A DNA stretch of 64,000 nt from Okapia johnstoni (lineage: Eukaryota > Chordata > Mammalia > Artiodactyla > Giraffidae): NCBI GenBank assembly GCA_024291935.2, contig CM044313.1, positions 80,537,001 to 80,601,000 on the forward strand, read 5' to 3'. The notes beneath the pieces were generated by a model that was not told where the DNA came from, made no database searches, and worked only from the letters and a program-made list of their open reading frames with translations. This document shows positions 55,653-64,000 of this stretch, piece after piece. The first letter of the stretch is position 1, and each line of letters begins with the position of its first letter. The translations under genes were made by a program, and so were the position numbers.

Positions 55653-56819
55653 CCCACCCCCACCCCAGGAAATTAATACAAGGTAAAATCAGGCAGCAGC
55701 AGATTCCGCACTAAGATGGGCTGACGGGACCTGGAAACTATGTAGCGTGACACATTCTCTGCACAAGTTTACAAGAGACTCAGGCCTCTTCCCCAAAAGG
55801 TCACCTCTGATGTATTTTTAAATTATGTCTATGGGGGAAAAAAAGAGGCTAAGCTTTACAATAGATTTAGCCAAGGTTCCTCTGTCAAAAGAGGCTCGGA
55901 TTTTAAATACCCTTTTTTTTTTTTTTTTTTTTTTGCATGGGAGGTGGGGGAGGGAGGCGTGGGCATCTGTAAAAACTTATTATAAACAACTAAAAACTTG
56001 AAAAAATACCTTGGCAGAGATGCCAATTATCGACCTTCACAAGAGTCACTCTCTCAACAGGCAACAAATTCAAACTCCTGTCTAAGCAGGATGTATCTGG
56101 TTCCTCAAGATTCATGGGGTGTGTGCATTCTTTGGCTGAAAGCTGCCATTAGTAGCTGCTCCATAAAGAAATACCATTAATTTAATCTCTCATGGACACA
56201 GCCATTTCAAACTGGATGCCTTTTTTTTTCCCCCTAAATGGAATGTCCACTGCTTCCCTGTTACAGAGGAAAACATAATTGGGAACAAATCTTTCATAAA
56301 ATTAAGCACACACCCACAAAGTAAACTCTGAAGGCCTCGATCATGTTGGAGAGGCAGTTCTCAAGATTTGTTACAAAGATCTTTCAACCCTTTTTTCGCA
56401 TCCCTCAACCTCCACCCATTTCACTCAAGGCACTAAAAATTGGCATTTACAAAGAAATTCCAGAAGCCTGAGCATTTTATTAGCAAAGGGAAATCCCAAC
56501 CTTCTTGGCTTCATTTCTCATGATGACAGCTCATTTTTCCAAGTGGAACCACGTACTGGTTGCTGCAAATATTTAAAGAGGTAAAGAACCTACTTTCAAA
56601 CTAGTCATAGAAGAAATAAATAATGATGATTTAGAACCTGGTACTTACTTTACAAGCATAAAAAGTCAAGTACATCCATTTTTTAGACTAGAATGAAAAA
56701 TTTACAGTGTTCTTATGAAAAGACTCAGAGCCATGCCATGGGCATTCTCTTGGACTCCTTAAGTGTCACTGTTGTGCAGGTCAAGGGCTATTTTTGGAAA
56801 GCGAGTCTACCCACTGTGC
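55653..56819. other. Unassigned sequence with a 22-T run
   Basis: T-run at 55913-55934 followed by a G-rich stretch (55938-55960). No recognisable retroposon beside it. No gene. Confidence 0.4.
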
Positions 56820-57190
56820 CTCACTACTTGCTCGCCAGCATTACCCTCTCCTCCTCGCTTAACCATCCTTCCAATCCTATGTCTCCCTGAGGCCTAGAAG
56901 AAGCTTCAGCTCCATAAACCTCCTACCAATTTTCCCATTTCCAGCGATTCACTCCTCCCTGAAAATCTATAGCATTTATCATTCAGGTCTCCTAATTTAA
57001 CAACTGGTTATATCATCCTGGATATCCTATTAATATCTATATTCTATAGGCTTTGTATTTTGCCTTAGTTATTGCCTGTGTGTAGTTTTTCTCCTCCCAC
57101 GTGGGTTTCTGAGTTTCTTGAAGACAACCAGCATCCCGCATATTTCTCCAGTATCCCTTCCAGTACCTAACCCCAGTTCAAAGATGACCA
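56820..57190 (+). repeat. L2 LINE fragment
   Basis: 'gaaaatctatagcatttatc' and 'gggtttctgagtttcttgaa' with 'gacaaccagcatcc' follow the order of the L2 3' region. Diverged. Confidence 0.45.
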
Positions 57191-58158
57191 AATCAAGTTA
57201 GAAATAGGAACTGGAAAATGTCACCCACATTAGGGGGACATTTGTTAAGCTCCATGACTTTCTTTGGCCTCTGTGGGTTACCTGCAGGCTCCCTATTAAG
57301 TTTAGGGATGGAAGCCACTAGACAAGGACGGCATCTAACCACAGCCCTAAGAAACAGGCTAGGTCCTTCCCCTAGGTCATGCACAGAAACTCAGCCACCT
57401 GAGTCAAGCATTCTGGAAAGGATGCTTGGAAGAAACCTCTGCCTGCCTGATGGTCCTAGTGCAGCACAATGACCTTAAAGGCATCCACTGGGGCTCCTCT
57501 GGGCCACGCTTGTCCTTTCTCACTCCTGGGTTTTTGCCCTCAATGGTCACAAACTCATTTGGCTGCAGACCTCCCAGACACAGGCTGGCTGAAATGTGAT
57601 CATGCCCGCGGGTCACCTGCCTTCTCTTTACGAGAGCACGAACATGATCTGCTGTCCCTCTTCCTCCTACCCCCCAGAAACACAAAGGGCCCTTTCTTTC
57701 TCCTTCTTTCAGCCTCCCACAAAGACTAGCAGGCAAATTTGATGGGTGAGGGTTTAGGGTTATTCTCTGAGAGAGACCACTCACTTCGGGTAAAGAAGAT
57801 TACAGTTTCGCTCACTGAACTGAATGTAAACAGTTTAGAACTTGTTTTTCTTGTAACAAGTGACACATGGGGATGCATACACACATACCAAAAAATGAAA
57901 GCCTAAAGCACCCAGTGAAACGCAAAATCCCCCCCAACACCTCACCACCACCCCCGCTCCCCCTGCCAACCCACTCCCAGTTCTGTGTCCCTCCCAAGAC
58001 ACAGCAACTTAGTTACCAGGTTATTTTGCCCTCCAGACCATATATGCTTTTCTGCCTACTTCTCACTGTGTTTGCTTTTTTTATAAACCATAATTATATT
58101 ATTGACTCATTCTTTACTTTCAATTAGCAATTTCTAAATAATAATTTTCTTTTTTTTA
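57191..58158. other. Unassigned sequence
   Basis: The overlapping frames at 57193-57784 (up to 126 codons) have no recognisable domain. A C-rich run (57930-57975) lies on the plus strand. Confidence 0.35.
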
Positions 58159-58468
58159 CTTTCCTGATAGCTCAGTTGGTAAAGAATCCTGCACTGCAGG
58201 AGACCCCAGTTCGATTCCTGGGTCGGGAAGATCCACTGAAGAAGGGACAGGCTACCCACTCCAGTATTCTTGGGCTTCCCCGGTGGTTCAACTGGTAAAG
58301 AATCCACCTGCAATGCAGGAGAACTGGGTTCGATCCCTGGGTTGGGAAGATCCCCTGGAGAAGGGAAAGGCGACCCACTTCAGTATTCTGGCCTGGAGAA
58401 TTCCATGGACTGCATAGTCCATGGTGTCCCAAAGAGTCAGACACAACTGAGCAACTTTCACTTTTTTT
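58159..58468 (+). mobile_element. Dimeric Bov-tA type SINE (two tRNA heads, one BovA body)
   Basis: The first unit (58159-58271) reads 'ctgatagctcagttggtaaa' through 'ccactccagtattcttgg' and lacks the rest of the body. The second unit (58272-58468) is complete, with B-box-like 'gggttcgatccctgggttgg' and the end 'cacaactgagcaactttcac'. I recall the same junction (attcttgggcttccc) from other ruminant loci, so it is probably a recurring composite family rather than a chance nesting. Confidence 0.88.
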
Positions 58469-58940
58469 GCCTTTTAAAACGCTTTTATATGACAATTTAT
58501 ACATTTCATCTCCAATTACTTTTCAAAGGAAGGTCATCAGTAGTGAATTTCCCTCTTTATTTTTTTAATAATAATTTTCAATTTTAAAAATCTTCAGTCA
58601 GTAAAAGATTTCACACATGAAATAAAGTTTGCACCAACAAAAATATCACTTTGCAGTCTGTCCTATTTGACTATTTTAAATTTTAGACACAAGTAAAGAT
58701 TCCCAGTGCCACACAGAGAATAAGAGAGAACAAGCTGCTGCTTTCATGGTACAATCACACTGATATCATTTTCATCTAAAATCTACTGCTTAAAGGGAGA
58801 AATACCTGTTGTAAGAGAGAGAAGGCCCTAGCTGCCCAGGTTTGTGTTCTGAAGGCCACTTACAATGCCCGAGCAGCAGGTAGTAACCATCCCATGTAAA
58901 GCTTGTGGTGAGTCTGAACCTGTCTGCCAACCATACAGCT

Positions 58941-59219
58941 GCTGCTGCTGCTGCTGCTAAGTCGCTTCAGTCGTGTCCGACTCTGTGCGACCCCATAGAC
59001 GGCAGCTTACCAGGCTCCGCCGTCCCTAGGATTCTCCAGGCAAGAATACTGGAGTGGGTTGCCATTTCCTTCTCCAGTGCATGAAAGGGAAAAGTGAAAG
59101 TGAAGTCGCTCACTCGTGTCCGACTCTTAGCGACCCCATGGACTGTAGCCTACCAGGCTCCTCCGTCCATGGGATTTTCCAGGCAAGAGCACTGGAGTGG
59201 GGTGCCATTGCCTTCTCCG
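58941..59219 (-). mobile_element. Bov-A2 SINE, full dimer, with 11-bp target duplication
   Basis: Two BovA monomers joined by the linker 'gcatgaaagggaaaagtgaa'. On the plus strand it starts with the CAG/GCT triplet repeat (gctgctgctgctgctgct), the reversed 3' end of the element. accatacagct occurs at 58930-58940 and 59220-59230. The first monomer carries gacggcagc and the second 'gactcttagcgacc', as in the Bov-A2 consensus. Little divergence is visible, so it is one of the youngest insertions here. Confidence 0.95.
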
Positions 59220-59310
59220 ACCATACAGCTGAAGTCCTCTCAACTCCAGCATGGGTGTCTATGATTAAGAGATTGAAAGATGTACCAACATCTCCAGAAT
59301 GCCAAGCCTA

Positions 59311-59475
59311 AAATGTGTGCCTTACAGGCTTTAGAACACTTAACCTTCACAACTTCATGAGGTAATACTATCTTCAATTTTCAGGTGAGGAGCCTGGGGG
59401 TTCAGGAAAGGGAACAGACTTCCCAAGGCCACAGACCTGGGTCTGAAGTCGCTTTCCCAAGCTACTGCCTAGACT
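59311..59475 (-). repeat. MIR SINE
   Basis: Reverse MIR: 'cttcacaacttcatgaggta', 'tttcaggtgaggagcctggg', 'cttcccaaggccacagacct'. Confidence 0.7.
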
Positions 59476-59523
59476 GCTGTTTCATAAAATCAGACCTGCA
59501 TCCACATTTCCTCTTTTGGAAAA

Positions 59524-59760
59524 CCTGGGGTCTGGAATCAGGCTACTTGGGCACAAACACTGACTATACAACTGTGAGCTAGAGAAACTCAGGCCCAATC
59601 AAGGAACTGGAGCTCCTTGGGTCTCAGTTTCTTCATCTGGAAAATGAGCCTGCCAATAATACCTACCACACAAGGGTTGCAGCAAGATTAAACAACGTTC
59701 ACATAATGAGCTTGGCACAGCACCTGACATAAAGTAAATATTTCATAATGGTTAGCTCTT
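59524..59760 (+). repeat. MIR SINE, near full length
   Basis: 'ggggtctggaatcaggctac', 'ggtctcagtttcttcatctg', 'aataatacctaccacacaag', 'gcttggcacagcacctgaca'. It lies 50 bp from an oppositely oriented MIR. Confidence 0.8.
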
Positions 59761-60429
59761 ACTATCCTACGGCTGATTAACAAGCTGGGGTTTGAAACAT
59801 TATTCTTTTCTGCTTTTATTCCCTCTTGCAGTGGAGGGATGACGCTTTGGGAAGCAATTTGAGGTGAAATTGGGGAGCCATCTGATACCATCTGGCCCCA
59901 TAATACCAATTTCTTTTGCTCTCCTCTCCCAAGCTTGCTCTTCTAACATTTCTTTCCTTTGCGCTAACTGCCAGAATCATAGCCTTTCAGCTGCCAAATT
60001 CCAGAAGCTTTTAATAGTGTTATTACTGTGACTTTTTCCCCCTAAATCATGGAACTATTTCAGTTTTTATTTAAAAACTAGATTCCAGCAATACCCTCCC
60101 TACTGCCACCAGTTTATAAACCTAAAGTGTATGCTCCTATGATTTCCCCCCTGCCCCAGTTCATATATCATGGAAGTCTAGACTGATTAAATTTTGCTAA
60201 AACAATTTCAGCTTGTACAAATGGAAGCTGCCCAGTGGAATGGAAAAGGTATTTGTGAACCTGGTCACACAAGTTACAAACCCGAATAGGCCTGGCTGGG
60301 CAATATTTTCCATTTAACTGCCTTTTCCTTATTAACTGAAAGTCCAATGAGATCTAGAGGCTATAGCATCACTTGGCCAACAAATGAGAAGGTTGAAGGG
60401 AGTTTTCTCAGGGGAGTGGCAGGAGCAAG
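59761..60429. other. Unassigned sequence
   Basis: Nothing recognised. Confidence 0.4.
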
Positions 60430-60550
60430 GGGTCAAGGAAGTCAGATGACCAGCGCTGTCACTCCAGCCAAAGGCTACCTGGACAACTTCGGCCAAGTCA
60501 CATTCTCTGAGTGTTAGTTAACTTACCTGAAGAATGAGGAGGCAAAGTCC
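60430..60550 (+). repeat. MIR SINE, diverged
   Basis: 'gctgtcactccagccaaagg', 'acttcggccaagtcacattc', 'gttaacttacctgaagaatg'. Confidence 0.5.
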
Positions 60551-61270
60551 GCTTTTTCCTAAAAATCCTTTGTCCTTAGAGCTCTAACTTCCTTTCAGCA
60601 TAACAAGATTCTGCAATCATTCCACAAGCACCTCCTCCAGTCTGGGCCTTATCAGGGCAGTAAGTTACATGTCATGATGTAGCCTCAGGAGATAAGCTTC
60701 AGCCAAGAGAAGGTATGTGTGTTTGCCTGTGTATGTGCGTGTGTGACGTGTTAGCCGTAAGACATGGTCTCCACTTATTGCAAAAATGTGGTTGTGCCAA
60801 GCTGTCATATAATTCACAGCAGAGCAATAAAATCCAGGTTTACTTTTAATTATCCAATGTTAAATGACAGCCAAGCAAGCCCATTAGGAGGGTGACATCG
60901 CTGAGCTTCCATCAAACATCCTCCCATGTATTTCTCCCCTTCAACCACTCTGCTCCAAGTATCTGGATCAGCTAGCACAAGACTGGAGCCTCAGCAGGGT
61001 TTATGAGCTGACCTTCTGTTATAATAGCATCACATATAATCCCACTGCTATGTTCTTTTTCTCCATTTTCTCCTCTGGGAGACTTTGACTCATAATTCAG
61101 GCATCATCACTGGTTCCTCCAATCCAAAGGCTTGTAGGAATTAAGGGGGAATAAAGGTGCAGGTGGCAATAGATATTGCTGTTTTACCACAAAAGCCTTA
61201 ACAGAATTTAAGTTTCCTAAATGCCCAAGATGAACCGTGCTAACATATAATTCCTTAACCACTCTCTAAA
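60551..61270. other. Unassigned sequence
   Basis: Short (TG) run at 60714-60745. Nothing else recognised. Confidence 0.4.
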
Positions 61271-61956
61271 AGAACCCCATGAACAATATGAAAAGGCAAA
61301 AAGATAGGACACTGAAAGATGAACTCCCCAGGTCGGTAGGTGCCCAATATGCTACTGGAGATCAGTGGAGAAATAACTCCAGAAAGAATGAAGGGATGGA
61401 GCCAAAGCAAAAACAACACCCAGTTGTGGATGGGACTGGTGATAGAAGCAAGGTCCAAGGTTGTAAAGAGCAATATTGCACAGGAACCTGGAATGTTAGG
61501 TCCATGAATCAAGACAAATTGGAAGTGGTCAAACAGGAGATGGCAAGAGCGAACATCGACATTCTAGGAATCAGTGAACTAAGATGGACTGGAATGGGTG
61601 AATTTAACTCAGATGACCATTATATCTACTCCTGTGGGCAAGAATCCCTTAGAAGAAATGGAGCAGCCATAACAGTCAACAAAAGAGTCCAAAATGCAGT
61701 ACTTGGATGCAATCTCAAAAACAACAGAATGATCTCTGTTTGTTTCCAAGGCAAACCATTCAATATCACGGTAATCCAAGCCTATGTCCCAACCAGTAAT
61801 GCTGAAGAAGCTGAAGTTGAACGTTTCTATGAACACCTACAAGACCTTCTAGAACTAACACCCAAAAAAGATGTCCTTTTCATTATAGGGGACTGGAATG
61901 CAAAAGTAGGAAGTCAAGAAACACCTGGAGTAACAGGCAACTGAACTGAACTGAAA
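61271..61956 (+). mobile_element. BovB LINE, endonuclease part joined directly to the 3' terminus
   Basis: Begins in BovB 5' sequence ('aaccccatgaacaatatgaa'), contains the endonuclease part of the ORF, and jumps at about 61940 from the codons for GVTG straight to ctgaactgaactgaa, the terminal repeat. RT and C-terminal coding regions are missing. No certain target duplication is visible. Confidence 0.88.
61279..61944 (+). pseudogene. BovB APE-type endonuclease fragment (221 codons, uninterrupted)
   Basis: N-terminal part of the BovB EN-RT protein. Residues 1-66 are the family's leader region. The endonuclease domain starts at about residue 68 with GTWNVRSM (N72), followed by GISELRW (E100), VIQAYVPTSN (Y169) and the GDWN motif (D205, N207). 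These are the expected catalytic positions of the APE fold. The frame ends just after GSQETPGVTG because of the deletion, so the C-terminal SDH motif is absent. Without it the enzyme should be inactive. A domesticated host gene is possible in principle, but nothing here (promoter, splice sites) supports it. Confidence 0.9.
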
Positions 61957-62059
61957 AATGACATTCTGAGTCAGATTTGGGGGGATTTAGAAATGCTGAG
62001 GTCAAGACGTTTAATTTGACTACCTAGCCAGAAGGAGAAAAAAAGAAATTAAGTATCAA

Positions 62060-62291
62060 GGTTTCCTGGATCAGATGGTAAAGAATCTGCCTATAATACA
62101 GGGGACCCAGGTTCGATCCCTCAGTTGGGAAGATCCCATGGAGAAGGGAATGGCGACTTACTCCAGTATTCTTGCCTGGAGAATCCCATGGACAGAGGAG
62201 CCTGGTGGACTACAGTCCATGGGATCGCAAAGAATCAGACATGACTGAGCAACTCATACACATACATACACACACACACAAACAAACACAC
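62060..62291 (+). mobile_element. Bov-tA SINE with (CA)n tail
   Basis: Head 'tttcctggatcagatggtaa', B-box region 'caggttcgatccctcagt', end 'atcagacatgactgagcaac', then a CA-rich tail (62257-62291). aaggtttcc near 62058 recurs at 62295-62303, which may be the target duplication, although it overlaps the head. Confidence 0.92.
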
Positions 62292-62303
62292 TTTAAGGTT
62301 TCC

Positions 62304-62939
62304 AAACACTACAGTGATTCCCTCCCAACTCGACTAGGACTTGGGGCCATGGGTAAGCGTCTGGGTTTGAGTTAGGAAGGTGGTCAGGGTTAAGGGCTGG
62401 GAAGTGGTACAGAATGTTATGTTCTTCCCATTTGTGATACTCCTTTGAAGCGTCCAACATTTTCAAGTTAACTGAAACTTTTCATTTTCTTCCAACTCCT
62501 CATTCAAAGTAGAACAAGCTTAAGTAAAGGCTGGCCTGTCACTGCACAAAATTCAGTGCTTAACTCCCTCCTCTCCACCCCCTTCATGGTACAGTTACAG
62601 CCTCTACCGCCTCTGAAAGGGCCACAGGAGTGAAGCATACTGAAGCACAGCTCATATTCCAGATGCCATTCATTCCCTATTTATTTTTCTCAGTGTGTTT
62701 TTCCCCCCTCGTAGATTCACAGGGCAATGAGGGAAACATGCAAGAAACAACAAAACCTCCCTCATCAAATACTTCATTCCTCAGGAAGCCACTCAAAACA
62801 GTGAAAGACTCTCCCCAGGTCCTCGTGGGACCCAGTGATTCCAATCTGGAGCTGGAAAAGTCTTAAGAAACAACCTCATTTAGGAGGGATCTGTGGTGCC
62901 TTTAGAAACTGAAGGTAAATTTTTGGAATGACAGTATAT
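62304..62939. other. Unassigned sequence
   Basis: Nothing recognised; the open frame at 62630-62866 has no recognisable domain. Confidence 0.4.
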
Positions 62940-62951
62940 CTGTACTTTTTT

Positions 62952-63084
62952 TTTTTTAAGTTTACTTGGCTGTGGCAGATCTTAGGTGCCTCCTGCAGGA
63001 TCTAGTTCCCTAACCAGGGGATTGAACCCAGGCCCCCTGCATTGGGATTGCAGAGTCTTCATCACTGGACCACCAGCCAAGTCC
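62952..63084 (-). mobile_element. CHR-type SINE, short form, with 12-bp target duplication
   Basis: T-rich start, 'ggctgtggcagatcttaggt', 'ccaggggattgaacccaggc', head end 'ggaccaccagccaagtcc'. ctgtactttttt occurs at 62940-62951 and 63085-63096. Confidence 0.9.
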
Positions 63085-63096
63085 CTGTACTTTTTT

Positions 63097-64000
63097 CTGG
63101 AAAGAAAGTTCCTATTTTCATCAGATTCTGCAAAGGCATTGTCACCCTTCAAAAGGTAAGACTATGGATCTAGTCAGAGCCCCTCACTTGCCAGAGAGAT
63201 GGAACCTCAAAGTGAAGAAACCTGTCTGCATTCCGCACACCTCTGTATGATAAAATTCAGAACCAAAAGTCAGACTGATGGGTGAATGCCTTTTCCACTG
63301 CCCTACAACTTTGACACTAAAACCTGAAAGTAAACTCCTGGGCTAAAACATGGCATGAACTTGATCTCTTCCATCCTGAAACCTGGAAAGTGTTATGTTT
63401 AGGTCAAAAATGACAGAAAAATCTATGTGCAAGTTCTCGTCACCTGGAAAGCACTCAAGAAATGGAAGGTCAAGCCTCAGCTGAGAAAGTGAGAACAGGA
63501 GAACAGGAACGGTGGTCAGATGCTGACCACAGTTGATCACTACCTTTCAAAAGCCTTTCAAGGTCATCATATTCGACCACCATCTTTATTCTGAACTAAA
63601 CTGATCTGAGGAAACAGATGGCATGGTGGGGGGTGGGGTAAGAAATGCAGGCAACTGAATGGCTGGACTCATTCCTCTTGAGGTCTTTGTTGCCACCTCC
63701 AGAAGTGGTCCAGTGGCTCCCTGGTTTCTAATTTGTTAATTTTTGCCTTTCATTATTGCTGCTGCCCTTCATCAGGGCCCTTTGGACTGGTCACAAAGCA
63801 CCTCAATGACATTAATCTGGAGGCCACACCATTCCTGTGGCCTCCCTGTGGTCCCTTTCAATCTTCCCAGCCTCAGCAGGAGTGACAGAATGTCTGTTGC
63901 CTTGGAAACCGCACACACTGTAATTACACCTTGTTAATTGCCATGTACTTAACCTCAGAGAAGGCTCAGCTGGTACCTGAACGGCAAACTGTAAACTCTA
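63097..64000. other. Unassigned sequence
   Basis: No gene or named repeat recognised up to the end of the window. Confidence 0.4.

Noticed and set aside
57193..57784. Overlapping open frames on both strands, up to 126 codons
   Set aside because: Open on both strands at once, no domain, most likely a GC-composition effect.
58297..58345. tRNA-like internal promoter motif (gggttcgatccc)
   Set aside because: It belongs to the tRNA-derived head of a Bov-tA SINE; there is no intact cloverleaf. The same applies to the other Bov-tA and CHR heads.
1853..62291. Repeated 20-30 bp motifs at many spacings, superficially like a repeat-spacer array
   Set aside because: They are conserved segments of dispersed Bov-tA, BovB and Bov-A2 copies in both orientations with irregular spacing, in a mammalian genome; not a CRISPR array.

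Overview
The window is nuclear DNA of a pecoran ruminant, most likely a bovid (Bos or a close relative). The evidence is repeat content: many Bov-tA SINEs (tRNA-like head plus BovA body), a full Bov-A2 dimer, several RTE-type BovB LINE copies, CHR-type cetartiodactyl SINEs, and one LTR that looks like a ruminant ERVK family. Older mammal-wide repeats (MIR, L2, MLT1 LTRs, MER5A, Tigger1) form the background. I cannot separate cattle from sheep, goat or deer by eye.

No host protein-coding gene, rRNA, functional tRNA or CRISPR array can be supported. The longer open reading frames come from BovB coding sequence, from the TG/GC tract, or from chance. The window therefore reads as intergenic or deep intronic sequence. 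The two real coding remnants are BovB pseudogenes: a reverse-transcriptase fragment with YADD intact (52302-53225, minus) and an endonuclease-only fragment (61279-61944, plus). A more decayed reverse-transcriptase copy lies at 6236-7545.

Layout. 0-10 kb: SINEs, a 211-bp TG/GC tract at 3322-3532, a SINE-split MLT1 LTR, and two BovB copies in head-to-head orientation (6236-7892). 10-20 kb: an LTR-like repeat split by a SINE, L2 and MIR relics, a long repeat-poor stretch (13.35-15.26 kb), and a G-rich block with quadruplex potential at 17930-17964. 20-30 kb: old LINE-like fragments broken by SINEs with clear target duplications, BovB 3' ends, and an ERVK-like solo LTR at 26730-27142. 30-42 kb: Bov-tA and CHR SINEs, MER5A, MLT1, and the longest repeat-poor interval (39.1-41.8 kb). 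42-50 kb: an hAT-like element split by BovB, a CACCC/GC-box-like minisatellite (46132-46231), and a deleted Tigger1 inside a 50-bp inverted repeat. 50-64 kb: a young BovB nested antisense inside an older BovB with a 9-bp target duplication, an internally deleted BovB with a 10-bp target duplication, a dimeric tRNA SINE, a Bov-A2 dimer with an 11-bp target duplication, and the endonuclease-only BovB.

The copies do not form a pathway. What they record is order of insertion: MIR/L2/MLT1/DNA transposons first, then older BovB and CHR SINEs, then young BovB, Bov-tA and Bov-A2. I see no convincing undescribed system. The most unusual items are structural: nested and inverted BovB, deletion-derivative BovB units, the palindrome around Tigger1, and three sequences likely to adopt non-B DNA. 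Repeat family names are from memory of consensus sequences, and boundaries are good to about 5-20 bp unless a target duplication is given.
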